From Ferdinandcohnia sp036962685 (GTDB lineage Bacteria; Bacillota; Bacilli; Bacillales; Bacillaceae_L), in contig NZ_JBALOP010000047.1 of NCBI RefSeq assembly GCF_036962685.1, positions 1 to 64,000 of the forward strand: a DNA stretch of 64,000 nt. Reading direction: 5' to 3'. The position numbers were made by a program, and so were the translations under genes. Position 1 is the stretch's first letter, and every line of letters begins with the position of its first letter. Positions 1 through 8,628 of this stretch are shown in pieces. Under the pieces are notes generated by a model. It saw only the letters and a program-made list of their open reading frames with translations. It did not search any database and had not been told where the DNA came from.

Positions 1-13
1 TCAGAGTGTCGAC

Positions 14-53
14 AAAAGGCATTTGGGAATTCACTTATTCCCAAATGCCTTTT
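14..53 (-). terminator. Terminator hairpin inside the IS left end
   Basis: A 16-bp perfect stem (14-29 with 38-53) and an 8-nt loop lie about 70 bp downstream of the transposase stop codon. T-rich sequence follows on both strands. It probably ends the transposase transcript. Confidence 0.7.
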
Positions 54-120
54 ATTTTTTTCTTTTTTATTAAAATTGGCCACTATTTTTGAGTATATAC
101 CGTACCAGCTTGCATATGTT

Positions 121-1479
121 TTATGCAATCCTTGGACTTACCCAAGTCCAATTTGCTAGTTTCTTTAAATTCATTGCAGCAAAAGTTAGCATCGCCTGCA
201 TGGACAATTTTTTTAACCCCCTCAGGGTTGTCCATCGCATACCATGCTTTTCTTTTGCATCAGCAAAGACGCGTTCAATAGATTCTTTTCGACGAGCATA
301 TATTTCTTTTACCTCTTCAGTGTGACGAAGGTGGTCAGTTTCTTCCACATAACCTTCCCAGATGTGACGCTGTATTAACTTCTGGTGATTTTGACTTTGA
401 GTACACTGTTCTAATAAAGGACAATTTACGCACTTTAAAGGATCGGACTTGTACTGTCGGTATCCTTCCTTCGTCGTAGTTGTGTAAGCTAATGTCTCTC
501 CTTGCGGACAGATATAGCAATCAAAGTGCTCATCATAAACATACTCATGTTTACGCATGAATCCTTCCTTCGTTTTGGGACGTGTATAAGGAAGAGCAGG
601 AGTAATGCCATTTTCTATTAGGAAATGACAAATTGCAGGTGTTTTATAAGCAGCGTCGGCAGCAACAGCAAAAGGTTTCATTACTTTATCCATAATCGAT
701 TCGACCAATGGTTGAAGCATATGACTATCATGAATATTCCCTGGCGTTACAATTGACCCTAACACAAAACCATTTCGGTCCGCAGCGGCATGAAATGAAT
801 AGGCAAATTGTTTTGTTCGTTCATCTTTTACGTAATATCCACTTTCAGGGTCGGTTGTACTTTCCTTAATCTCCTTAGTTTCTTCTTTTTCAAATTTTTC
901 AGTCGGGAATGGTTTCTTACCATGGTCTATACGATCCTGATTTAACTCTTCTTGAAGCTTCGCTTCATAAGCACGAGCTTCCTTTCGTACGACTTTCTTT
1001 TCAAATTTACGTTTATTAGCGCTCGCTTTTACATGCGTTGAATCAATAAATACATGATCAGCGCTTAATAAGTCCTTATCTGTAATCTCTTTTAAAATAC
1101 GGTAGAAGATCTGTTCAAATAAATCTGTATCCTTAAAACGACGTTCATAATTTTTACCGAAGGTAGAAAAGTGGGGAACAGTTGTGTGAAAACCAAAACC
1201 CAAAAACCAACGGTAAGCTACATTCGTTTCAATTTCCTTGATTGTCTGCCTCATTGAACGTATGCCAAAAACGTACTGAATAAATGTCATTTTAATCAGC
1301 ACAACTGGATCAATACTTGGACGACCTAAAGTTGAATAAAGGTTTTCAACCAATGGGTATATGAAAGAGAAATCAATAGCTGCTTCAAGCTTTCTCACAA
1401 GGTGATCTTGCGGTACCACTTGATCCAGTGTAATCATTTCCAATTGTTCTCTATCTAAGTTATTATTTCTCGACATCAT
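121..1479 (-). CDS. IS1182-family DDE transposase
   Basis: This is the transposase of the insertion sequence, 452 residues, which is full length for the family. Residues 20-110 form the N-terminal helical domain typical of IS1182/IS5-like enzymes (DUF772 type), with the segment around GRPSIDPVVLIKM. The catalytic core follows, with a conserved aspartate region near DHVFIDSTHVKA and a second near AVAADAAYKT. The C-terminal glutamate region is IERVFADAKEKHGMRWTT. A cysteine cluster (CYICPQG, CVNCPLLEQC) lies between the second and third catalytic regions, as in other family members. Translation probably begins at one of two adjacent ATG codons, behind a GGGGTGATGGG sequence. No internal stop or frameshift is seen, so the gene could be active. 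Confidence 0.9.
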   Translation of the reverse strand: MMSRNNNLDREQLEMITLDQVVPQDHLVRKLEAAIDFSFIYPLVENLYSTLGRPSIDPVVLIKMTFIQYVFGIRSMRQTIKEIETNVAYRWFLGFGFHTTVPHFSTFGKNYERRFKDTDLFEQIFYRILKEITDKDLLSADHVFIDSTHVKASANKRKFEKKVVRKEARAYEAKLQEELNQDRIDHGKKPFPTEKFEKEETKEIKESTTDPESGYYVKDERTKQFAYSFHAAADRNGFVLGSIVTPGNIHDSHMLQPLVESIMDKVMKPFAVAADAAYKTPAICHFLIENGITPALPYTRPKTKEGFMRKHEYVYDEHFDCYICPQGETLAYTTTTKEGYRQYKSDPLKCVNCPLLEQCTQSQNHQKLIQRHIWEGYVEETDHLRHTEEVKEIYARRKESIERVFADAKEKHGMRWTTLRGLKKLSMQAMLTFAAMNLKKLANWTWVSPRIA

Positions 1480-1570
1480 TTTCCCATCACCCCTAATATT
1501 CTCTATAAATATTGTAAATTAAAAAAGACTGTAGGCAAACTCGAAATTTTTCGAGTTTGTCTACAGTCTG

Positions 1571-1597
1571 AGGCATTGCAAATGCAATGCCTTTTTA
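1571..1597 (+). terminator. Palindrome/terminator abutting the IS right end
   Basis: A 9-bp perfect stem (AGGCATTGC with GCAATGCCT) and 4-nt loop, followed by TTTTT, starts one base outside the element's right terminal repeat. It looks like a host intrinsic terminator. The insertion sequence may have targeted it. Confidence 0.5.
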
Positions 1598-1763
1598 TTG
1601 TTTCACATGTCCTTTACATTTTGGACTGCAAAATGATACGCAAAAGTCAGGACTTTTGATATACAAAATTAATTACAAATACTATTTTTCTCCCTGTCAA
1701 CCGAACGGGTTAGTTCTAATTTAGGACGGGGTTAAAAATATGTTTGCTTATTACTAATTGACT

Positions 1764-2036
1764 CTAAGCAAGGTCCTCGTTCTTTACTAATTCTTTCGCA
1801 TTTTTACCATTAGCTATGATTTTACCCCCAATATTAAGTTCCTTCACTTCGCCGCCTTCCAATGCGTAACTTGTAACACCATCACCGTGCGTAATTATGT
1901 CTCCATTAACAGTTAAACTTTCAATTTTGCCCCCTGATTTAATACTTATGGCATTTGCCGCAAGCTCCATGACTACACCTTTAACCAGTGAATTACCGAT
2001 AGACCCATAGGTTGCGACATTTTCTTCAATTATCAT
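1764..2036 (-). CDS. C-terminal fragment of the beta-helix protein
   Basis: These 90 residues continue the same rung pattern as the upstream frame (VATYGSIGNSL, IITHGDGVTS, GGKIIANGKN). They begin in the middle of a rung, which is not expected for an independent protein. No Shine-Dalgarno sequence precedes the ATG. It is most likely the displaced C-terminus of the upstream gene. Translation by re-initiation at the ATGA overlap is possible but unsupported. Confidence 0.5.
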   Translation of the reverse strand: MIIEENVATYGSIGNSLVKGVVMELAANAISIKSGGKIESLTVNGDIITHGDGVTSYALEGGEVKELNIGGKIIANGKNAKELVKNEDLA

Positions 2037-3037
2037 ATACCAATGGGTTTACTAACTTGTATTCCAATAGAACCATCCCCATAGGTTGTAATGGATTTAA
2101 ATTTAATATTTTCAACAGTCCCGTCATATTGGTTAAATCCTCTTGCTCCTATTCCATATGTAATAATATCCTGCGCCATGAAATCTTTTACTGTTCCAAA
2201 ATTTACAAATCCAATGCCGCTTGGTCCATAAGATATGACCGGACGATGGCTAATCCATTTTTCAATTTTTCCCCATGTATCCAGCACCATGTCATTCACA
2301 CCGTAAGTCACAATCTCGCCATGATGTTCAACTAGTTTTGCTTCCACGCCATACACAATGAATACTGCCGCGGTAATAATATCAGCTGTCCCATATGGCA
2401 GCATTCCATTTGAATAGACAGCACCTGTAGTTAGTGATTCTAAATTAACCTTGCCACCTTCATCCCCAAATCCACAAATGAAAATACCCGAGCCAATTAC
2501 AGGGGCGTTTTTACTGCCTATGGAGATGTTTGTTAATTTACAATCAATTTGACTGTTAGGATCTGAATTAAAGTTGTATACAGTCATTGCTCCTTGGTAC
2601 ACATTAACGCCATATTTTTGAGGTTGCTCACTATAATGTCTCGAATCGCAAGAAGTAATGTGGATATTGTTACCATAAAGGTTAATTCTGTCCGTTCCTT
2701 GCCTTGAAATAACTGAAACCTGACCGGTAATATGCAATTTTTCAAAGACAAGATTCCCCATATCTGGAATACCACATACTGTATAAATAGCTCGGTTTGT
2801 CTGTTTTGTCATTATAGTTAGGTTTGAGATACTATTGTTGCGAGCCACTCCAAAACCATCACTATTATTGAAGCTTACAATACATGTCTCAATACTTTTT
2901 CCAGTTACTTGATAGCCTTCAGGTAGAGTGATTGAATGAGGAGAAAGAATGGATCCTTGTACTTCTAATATTTGCGGCACATTTTCAGAAATAGCATTCA
3001 ATAATTCTAATAATGTAGTTATTTTTGTTACTTTCAT
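2033..3037 (-). CDS. Beta-helix repeat protein, probably truncated by frameshift
   Basis: The 334-residue product is predicted to form a right-handed parallel beta-helix of the pectin-lyase-like kind. From about residue 150 onward it shows rungs of roughly 25 residues, each carrying a TYG or SYG turn followed by xGxxG. No catalytic pectate-lyase signature is recognisable and there is no signal peptide, so the function is unknown. The reading frame ends at a TGA that overlaps the ATG of the next open frame (ATGA). Joining the two frames after adding one base restores exact 25-residue spacing between consecutive TYG turns. I therefore think this is the larger part of one interrupted gene (1764-3037). 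The start is an ATG with only a weak AAGGATG-like upstream sequence. Confidence 0.65.
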   Translation of the reverse strand: MKVTKITTLLELLNAISENVPQILEVQGSILSPHSITLPEGYQVTGKSIETCIVSFNNSDGFGVARNNSISNLTIMTKQTNRAIYTVCGIPDMGNLVFEKLHITGQVSVISRQGTDRINLYGNNIHITSCDSRHYSEQPQKYGVNVYQGAMTVYNFNSDPNSQIDCKLTNISIGSKNAPVIGSGIFICGFGDEGGKVNLESLTTGAVYSNGMLPYGTADIITAAVFIVYGVEAKLVEHHGEIVTYGVNDMVLDTWGKIEKWISHRPVISYGPSGIGFVNFGTVKDFMAQDIITYGIGARGFNQYDGTVENIKFKSITTYGDGSIGIQVSKPIGI

Positions 3038-3170
3038 TTTTTACATTCATCCTTACATTTTGTTCTATTTATCACAAAGTTATGATGTCCAATTTATAGA
3101 GTGGTATCCTATCTATAAATAGTTCCTAATGTCCAATTAAGTTACTTATTCATTCGAAAATAAAATATCT

Positions 3171-3221
3171 TCAATTCAAGAGTCTTGAATTGACCGCACT
3201 TTCATTTGATGCTATTATAAT
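3171..3221 (+). promoter_or_regulatory. Promoter with a 23-bp perfect palindrome over the -35 box
   Basis: A perfect palindrome of 23 bp (3171-3193, half-site TCAATTCAAGA) overlaps a TTGACC -35 hexamer at 3190-3195. A TATTAT -10 sits at 3213-3218 with a 17-bp spacer; TATAAT at 3216-3221 is an alternative with a longer spacer. The site lies about 70 bp before the GGDEF-EAL gene and between divergent genes. A dimeric repressor bound here would block the promoter. The regulator is unknown. Confidence 0.55.
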
Positions 3222-3293
3222 GTCATACAAGAAGGTTAACAATTCCATTAGGTGATACATAAGGAAAGGTAAACTTAAAAGGAGTTTAATAAC

Positions 3294-5054
3294 GTGGAAA
3301 ATATGAATAGTACCCTAGATTATTTTGACAAATCCATTGGCTCTGATTTAGCGAAACAAAGACAAGTAGAAGAACAAAATGAAACATATAGATTGATAGC
3401 TGAAAATACAACAGATTTAATTAGCCTCATTGAAGTGGATGGTTCTTTTCAATATGCTTCTCCTTCCTTTGAAGCTATTTTAAAATATGACTTATCTTCC
3501 ATGAAATTCTTAAATCTTTTTGAGCTAATACATCCAGATGATCGGGAGATGGTTAGCAAGGAAATAAGGATTTTTTGCAAGCGGAAAAAGACAGTCAGAC
3601 ATATTGAAATTCGAATCCGTGATAACAACGGGGATTATATTGATATAGAAGCCAGTTTTAGTGTCATTGACAAATCATCATTTTCTAAAAACGATTTGAT
3701 TCTAGTAGTCATGCGTGATATTCGATTCAGGAAGATATTCGAACAGAAAATATATCATTTAGCGTTTCATGATACATTAACAAATCTGCCGAATCGACGA
3801 TCTTTTATGAATGAATTAAATAGGGAGATTCTCGACAGGAAAAATAGATCCTCGTCGTCTAAAATGTCCGTCCTGTTTATTGATCTAGATAATTTTAAGT
3901 CGATTAACGATCAGTGGGGCCATGATGAGGGTGACCAAATACTAATTGAAGCTGCAAGAAAAATAAAGGACGCTATTCGCCCAAGCGATGTAGTAGGACG
4001 TGTAGGCGGGGATGAATTTATCGTATTGTTAAAGGATATAAAAGATGAAGAGGATTTAAAAAAATACGTGAATCGTATTCTAACGACATTTAACTCCCCA
4101 ATCTTTATTTCTGGGCAGGAGCATATTATGACATGCAGCATCGGGATCGCTACTTATCCCAACGACGGTGATACTTCAAGGGAACTGATTAAGAATGCAG
4201 ATGATGCTCTTTATAGCGTCAAAAATAAAGGGAAGAATCATTATTTAATCTTTAATAGTAAAATTAAAAATGAATCCTTAGAACGCAGGCTGTTAGAAAA
4301 TGCATTAAGAAATGCCATAAAAGAAGAACAATTTTATCTAGAATACCAGCCTAAACTAAATATTTCTACTAAACAACTAATTGGGATGGAGGCCTTGGTG
4401 AGATGGAGGCATCCTGAGTTAGGTACCATTCCACCAGGAAAATTTATATCATTGGCTGAAGAAACGGGATTAATTGTGCCTTTAGGGGAATGGATTTTGA
4501 GGGAAAGCTGTAGCCAAATGAAAAAATGGCAGGAAAATGGCCATCACTCATTGGTCATCTCGGTTAACGTATCGATTCGACAGCTTGAGAACGCTAATTT
4601 TATCAATTCAGTCAAGAAAATCCTAGAAGAAATAGATTTAGACCCAGAATGTCTAGAAATAGAAGTGACAGAAAGTGTTTTTATGGATGTGAATGACGCT
4701 GCGTCGGTCCTTGAGGAAATCCGCCAAATGGGGATTCAAATTTCAATTGATGATTTCGGAACGGGATATAGCTCTCTTAGTTATCTAAAGCATCTTCCGA
4801 TTGATACATTAAAGGTTGATGCCTCATTTATAAAAGATATTCATGTGAATGAAGAAAGCAGGGCAATTGTAAAATCCGTTTTAACACTAGCGACAACTTT
4901 AGGTTTAAATGTAATTGCAGAAGGAATCGAAATCCAGGAACACGTCAATGAACTAAACAAAGATGGTTTACTTTTTGGACAAGGTTTTTATTTTAGCAAA
5001 CCATTGAATAGTCAAGCATTCGAAGAATATCTACTAAATGGAGTGAATGCTTGA
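3294..5054 (+). CDS. PAS-GGDEF-EAL cyclic-di-GMP synthase/phosphodiesterase
   Basis: A soluble bifunctional second-messenger enzyme of 586 residues with no membrane segment. A PAS sensor domain occupies about residues 28-150. The diguanylate cyclase domain follows (about 158-315) with an intact GGDEF motif and an RPSD inhibitory-site motif five residues before it. The C-terminal EAL domain (about 330-580) keeps EALVRW, IEVTES, the DDFGTG loop, KVD and AEGIE, so phosphodiesterase activity is expected as well. Which activity dominates cannot be told from sequence. The start is GTG, set by an AAAGGAG ribosome binding site 9 nt upstream; an ATG three codons later is the alternative. The gene stands alone behind an operator-like palindrome and ahead of a terminator at 5193. 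Confidence 0.9.
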   Translation: MENMNSTLDYFDKSIGSDLAKQRQVEEQNETYRLIAENTTDLISLIEVDGSFQYASPSFEAILKYDLSSMKFLNLFELIHPDDREMVSKEIRIFCKRKKTVRHIEIRIRDNNGDYIDIEASFSVIDKSSFSKNDLILVVMRDIRFRKIFEQKIYHLAFHDTLTNLPNRRSFMNELNREILDRKNRSSSSKMSVLFIDLDNFKSINDQWGHDEGDQILIEAARKIKDAIRPSDVVGRVGGDEFIVLLKDIKDEEDLKKYVNRILTTFNSPIFISGQEHIMTCSIGIATYPNDGDTSRELIKNADDALYSVKNKGKNHYLIFNSKIKNESLERRLLENALRNAIKEEQFYLEYQPKLNISTKQLIGMEALVRWRHPELGTIPPGKFISLAEETGLIVPLGEWILRESCSQMKKWQENGHHSLVISVNVSIRQLENANFINSVKKILEEIDLDPECLEIEVTESVFMDVNDAASVLEEIRQMGIQISIDDFGTGYSSLSYLKHLPIDTLKVDASFIKDIHVNEESRAIVKSVLTLATTLGLNVIAEGIEIQEHVNELNKDGLLFGQGFYFSKPLNSQAFEEYLLNGVNA

Positions 5055-5192
5055 GGGGAATCCTCATTCCTGTCATAGAATTGAAAAAGCAACGTCTAGG
5101 CTAACAGGTTCTGTTTTGAAGTACAAAATATAAAATTGTTGGTGAAACACAGTAAAATTGGTAATTGAATTTAGCTTAATAATTGATATGGA

Positions 5193-5226
5193 AAATGCTC
5201 AGGGCTATAAACTCTGAGCATTTTTT
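5193..5226 (+). terminator. Intrinsic terminator after the GGDEF-EAL gene
   Basis: The stem AAATGCTCAG.. pairs with ..CTGAGCATTT and is followed by a T-run, about 140 bp downstream of the stop codon. Confidence 0.8.
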
Positions 5227-5244
5227 AATCTATTAGGTTCTTCA

Positions 5245-5303
5245 ACGAAACCACCCGTTTCGTATTATAAAGGTCAATCAGAAAAGAAATTTTTCTGGTT
5301 GAC
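5245..5303 (-). terminator. Two hairpins downstream of the SDR-like gene
   Basis: A 6-bp hairpin (5245-5261) and a 13-bp stem with a 5-nt loop (5273-5285 with 5291-5303) fill the convergent gap between the GGDEF-EAL gene and the minus-strand oxidoreductase gene. The larger hairpin has only a weak T-tract on the minus strand, so termination is plausible but not certain. Nothing else is recognisable between 5055 and 5379. Confidence 0.4.
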
Positions 5304-5379
5304 AATTAGTTTAAGTACAATTTTTCACAAACAATAAATATCACCTTGTGCCAGCAAGTAATCATGTAAGAAAATATAA

Positions 5380-6000
5380 TTAGTAGGCGATACCTACCCG
5401 TGATTTTATATAATCACTTGTTTTTATCTGTTTAAATGCAAATTCTGCTGTATCCGATACACTTATTTTAACTCCATCTACTGGCAAAAAATCACGTTCC
5501 ACACGGTATTCACCTAATCTTTCTCCATCAGGTAAATACGTTGGACATACAATGGTCCATTCTAGTGTTGATTGTTTAAGCAGATCATACACCTTATGAT
5601 GTTCTTTCGCTGCACGGGTTGACTTCTGCTTTGATTCACTTGATTGATAACGCAGAGAATTTGGCGTGGTTCTACTTTGCAGAATACCCGCAGTTCCTAT
5701 TGTTATAATTCGCTTCATACCTTTGTTTTCCATCGCTTCGAGAATAAGTGGCATACTTTCTGATAGAGTGGTTGTGCCATCAGTATTTAGTGCACTTATA
5801 ACTACATCAATCCCTTGCATTGCTGGTACTATATCATTTTTATTTAAAACATTCCCTTGAATAATGGTTATATTTTCACTATCTATTTGAATCTTCTCTG
5901 GAGTACGTACTAATACAGTAACATGATGTCTATTATGAAGGGCATAACTTACTATTTGACTTCCAACTCGCCCAGTTGCACCTAAAATTAAAATATTCAA
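5380..6000 (-). CDS. NAD(P)-binding SDR/NmrA-like oxidoreductase
   Basis: This 206-residue protein is a single Rossmann-fold domain of the atypical short-chain dehydrogenase (NmrA, YwnB-like) class. The nucleotide-binding motif GATGRVGSQIV is at residues 7-17. VVISALNTDG follows where the fourth strand of the fold is expected, and TIGTAGIL forms the following strand. No classical YxxxK catalytic pair is obvious, as is usual for this class, so substrate and activity are unknown. The start is TTG, set by an AGGAGG site about 9 nt upstream. It is followed on the same strand side by a CDF exporter gene whose stop lies 49 bp away, but the two are probably separate units. Confidence 0.75.
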   Translation of the reverse strand: MNILILGATGRVGSQIVSYALHNRHHVTVLVRTPEKIQIDSENITIIQGNVLNKNDIVPAMQGIDVVISALNTDGTTTLSESMPLILEAMENKGMKRIITIGTAGILQSRTTPNSLRYQSSESKQKSTRAAKEHHKVYDLLKQSTLEWTIVCPTYLPDGERLGEYRVERDFLPVDGVKISVSDTAEFAFKQIKTSDYIKSRVGIAY

Positions 6001-6048
6001 ATGTAAAATCCTCCTTGAACCCGTTACGTCTAGGCGCTGTTTTTCAAC

Positions 6049-6948
6049 TTATTTTAATCCATTTAAAATGAACTTGTCGTCCCCAACTGGCTCAACATGC
6101 ACATGAACATCGTAAACGTTGTGCTCCTTTATTAAAGTTTCCTCTACCTTTGATGAGATTTCATGTGCTTGGGTAATATTTAAATTATTCGGAACAGCTA
6201 TCACAACATCAACCACATTGCTATTTCCATATGTTCTTCCTTTAATATCTTTTACTTCCAAAACCCCATTTATATTCAAAATGGTCTGTTTATACTCTTC
6301 TAAATCCTGTATATCAAAGCCATCTGTTAAATAATGTGAAGATTCTTGGAAAATGTCCCACCCAGTTTTACAGATTAATAATCCAACAACAAATGCAGTG
6401 ACTGGATCAAGCCAAGGTATACCAAGCTGAGAACCTATAATTCCGATAGCGGTACCCATACTAACCCAGGCATCTGAGAGATTATCTTTAGCGGCAGCCA
6501 TTACTGCATGGCTTTTTATTTTTTTAGCTAAATTTTTATTATATTGGTATACCAAAATCATAATAAAAGCAGAAATAAATCCTGTCCATGCTGCGATCAT
6601 ATCAGGTGATTCATGGTTGCCACTAAAGACAGATGATGCCGCCCCGTATAAAACCTGAACTCCGACAACCATCATAATTAATGATGCGATTAAGGAAGAA
6701 ACAGTTTCGGCTTTCCAATGGCCGTACGGGTGATCTTCATCAGCGGGTTTTTGAGAAAGTTTTAAACCAATCAACACTGCAACAGAAGCAACTATATCAG
6801 TTGTGTTATTTAATCCATCGGCTTTTAAAGCTTCTGAACCGGCTATGTACCCAATGATTAATTTCAATATCGATAAGAAGATATAAACGGCAATGCTTAA
6901 AATCGCAGCACGTTCCCCTAACTTCAAATCCTGATACCTCTGCTCCAT
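6049..6948 (-). CDS. Cation diffusion facilitator family metal exporter
   Basis: A divalent-cation/proton antiporter of the CDF family, similar in kind to the Bacillus manganese exporters MneP and MneS. The first 200 residues contain about six membrane helices. The metal-site helix reads ALKADGLNNTTDIVAS (HD/ND type), and DNLSDAWVS in a later helix supplies the second pair of ligands. HPYGH is in the cytoplasmic loop. The C-terminal cytoplasmic domain (about 205-290) carries DVHVHVEP. I place the start at the ATG at 6948, because a GGAGGAAGCGAA sequence directly precedes it; the frame is open eight codons further upstream. Metal specificity cannot be assigned safely. Confidence 0.85.
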   Translation of the reverse strand: MEQRYQDLKLGERAAILSIAVYIFLSILKLIIGYIAGSEALKADGLNNTTDIVASVAVLIGLKLSQKPADEDHPYGHWKAETVSSLIASLIMMVVGVQVLYGAASSVFSGNHESPDMIAAWTGFISAFIMILVYQYNKNLAKKIKSHAVMAAAKDNLSDAWVSMGTAIGIIGSQLGIPWLDPVTAFVVGLLICKTGWDIFQESSHYLTDGFDIQDLEEYKQTILNINGVLEVKDIKGRTYGNSNVVDVVIAVPNNLNITQAHEISSKVEETLIKEHNVYDVHVHVEPVGDDKFILNGLK

Positions 6949-7170
6949 TTCGCTTCCTCCAAATTTTAACATTGAATCTTATTGTAACAAAGGGGTTATG
7001 TGTTAGTCTATGGCAACGTTTTTGTGATAAAACAATAAAAATTATATAGGGCAAAAGTTTTGGTTTTGGGAAAATTTCATACGTATTAAACTCAAAGAAT
7101 ACATTTCATCGTGGAGAATATAGTCAGAGTAGGAACCTAGGAATTTATTTTTTCGTGAAGGGAGAATTTC

Positions 7171-7677
7171 ATGAATAATCTAGTTAATGACAATCTGTAT
7201 GAAACGAGAAATGATTTAGTAAAGGAGATTACCTCATTAAATTTTACTCAATTTAATGAAAGCCCTGGTATTAATAAATGGAGTATAGCACAAGTTTGTC
7301 ATCACTTAGTCTTAGTAGAACAGGCAACAATTAAGGCGATTGCATGGGGATTAAACGAGGTTGCTAATACTCAAAAAGAACGCAAAAAGGTACAGCTTAT
7401 ATTGGATCGAACGAAAAAGTTTAAAGCGCCCAAAATCGTTGAACCGGCCACAGAACCAATTAAACTTCAGACCATCATCGACATGTTAGACGATTCGAGA
7501 AAAAAATTACTTACTTTCCTTAGTACAATAGACGATAAATCGATATTGGCGGAAAAATCAACAAAGCATCCTTCCCTTGGTGACTTACCGCTTGACCAAT
7601 GGATTGAACAGATTTATTTGCATGAACAGCGGCATATCGAACAAATAAAAGAGATAAAAGTTACTTTAGGACACTAG
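7171..7677 (+). CDS. DinB-superfamily (four-helix, DinB_2) protein
   Basis: A 168-residue protein of the DinB/YfiT superfamily, which holds metal-dependent, often bacillithiol-linked transferases as well as members of unknown activity. The first metal-ligand histidine is likely in VCHHLVLVEQA (about residue 47). The C-terminal pair is in LHEQRHIEQI (about 151-157), giving the usual three-histidine arrangement. A GAAGGGAG site sits 7 nt before the ATG. It is monocistronic, followed by a family B hairpin terminator. The substrate is unknown. Confidence 0.75.
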   Translation: MNNLVNDNLYETRNDLVKEITSLNFTQFNESPGINKWSIAQVCHHLVLVEQATIKAIAWGLNEVANTQKERKKVQLILDRTKKFKAPKIVEPATEPIKLQTIIDMLDDSRKKLLTFLSTIDDKSILAEKSTKHPSLGDLPLDQWIEQIYLHEQRHIEQIKEIKVTLGH

Positions 7678-7694
7678 ATGCAGTACACTTAAGG

Positions 7695-7746
7695 TCTTGC
7701 CCCCAACGTACTAAAGCCTTACCGTACTGGGGGAAGAGCTGTTTTT
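7695..7746 (+). terminator. Terminator-like hairpin, repeat family B
   Basis: An imperfect stem around TGCCCCCAACGTAC and CCGTACTGGGGGA is followed by GTTTTTTG. The layout resembles the hairpins at 12957, 24001 and 38361. Confidence 0.6.
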
Positions 7747-7851
7747 TGAAGTAGAATCCACTAGGAAAAGATGGTTTTAATAATCGAAGTCGGATGTTTA
7801 CACAATATAGTTGTCTAGACTAATATGAGAATTTTTACCTATTGAGTATTT

Positions 7852-7882
7852 TGATATACTAATATATCATTAATTCGAGATA
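7852..7882 (+). promoter_or_regulatory. MhqR-type operator upstream of azoR
   Basis: The 18 bp at 7865-7882 match the MhqR operator known from Bacillus subtilis (TATCTCGAATTCGAGATA, as I remember it) at 15 of 18 positions, with the right half exact. A second, overlapping perfect palindrome (TGATATA-CTAA-TATATCA) lies at 7852-7869. MhqR is a MarR-type quinone-responsive repressor that controls azoreductase genes, which fits the gene 37 bp downstream. Confidence 0.6.
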
Positions 7883-7918
7883 ATTTAAATAAAGATAAAT
7901 AAAGGAGAACTTTATATA

Positions 7919-8551
7919 ATGAATATATTAGTAGTTAAAGCAAATAACCGTCCAGCTTCAGAAGCTGTTTCAAGTAAAATGTATGAAACTTTCATAAAGA
8001 ACCTAGTGGGTGTAAATGTAACAACTTACGATGTGTTTGCAGAAGATATGCCTTACCTTGGTCAAGATTTATTCAACGCTTTTGGTAAAGTAGAATCAGG
8101 CGAAGAAATGACAGACATCGAACAACGTATTTTAGCTGCAAAGAAAAAAGCAATGGATGCAGTAACAGCGGCAGATGTAGTTGTATTTGCCTTCCCATTA
8201 TGGAACTTAACAATCCCAGCAAAATTACAAACCTTTATTGACTATGTGTACCAAGCTGGTTTCTCATTCAAATATGATGAAAATGGCCAAGCAGTACAAT
8301 TATTGACTGACAAAAAAGCCGTTATTCTAAGTGCACGTGGTGGCATATACTCAACACCAGAAGCAGCGCCAATGGAAATGGCTGCTACCTATATTAAAAA
8401 CGTTGCTGGCGGCGTTTTCGGAATGCAAATCATCGATGAAGTCATTATTGAAGGTCATGCTGCAGCACCAGATCAAGCTGAAAAAATTATTGCTGAAGGG
8501 CTAGCGAAAGTTGAAGCTGTAGCGAAAAATTTATCAGCGGTTTTAGTTTAA
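7919..8551 (+). CDS. azoR: FMN-dependent NADH-azoreductase
   Basis: A cytoplasmic flavodoxin-fold enzyme that reduces quinones and azo compounds with NADH, protecting against electrophile stress. The 210-residue length is normal for AzoR. The N-terminal strand and FMN phosphate loop are at residues 2-18. FAFPLWNLTIPAKLQTFIDYV (about 96-116) is the characteristic FMN-binding segment, and SARGGIYS (about 139-146) the second flavin contact. AAAGGAGAA precedes the ATG with normal spacing. The upstream operator resembles that of MhqR, the regulator of azoR2 (yvaB) in B. subtilis. A bidirectional terminator follows at 8629. Confidence 0.92.
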   Translation: MNILVVKANNRPASEAVSSKMYETFIKNLVGVNVTTYDVFAEDMPYLGQDLFNAFGKVESGEEMTDIEQRILAAKKKAMDAVTAADVVVFAFPLWNLTIPAKLQTFIDYVYQAGFSFKYDENGQAVQLLTDKKAVILSARGGIYSTPEAAPMEMAATYIKNVAGGVFGMQIIDEVIIEGHAAAPDQAEKIIAEGLAKVEAVAKNLSAVLV

Positions 8552-8628
8552 CGAATCTATTCAAAGATTGTAAAATCTGAGTTCAGGATTTTACTACAAA
8601 TGGAAATGTTACAGTAAATGGTTGATTT

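Larger units (their letters stand above)
2..1570 (-). mobile_element. IS1182-family insertion sequence
   Basis: A complete-looking element of about 1.57 kb carrying one transposase gene. The left end (2-16) and the reverse complement of the right end (1556-1570) match at 13 of 15 positions and read CAGAsTGTmGACAAA, which I take as the terminal inverted repeats. A strong hairpin sits just inside each end (14-53 and 1527-1569). These would stop the transposase transcript on one side and block read-through from outside on the other. Only one base lies outside the left end in this window, so a target duplication cannot be tested. On the right, the element abuts another palindrome (1571-1592). The ends are read directly; the family is inferred from the transposase. 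Confidence 0.8.
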
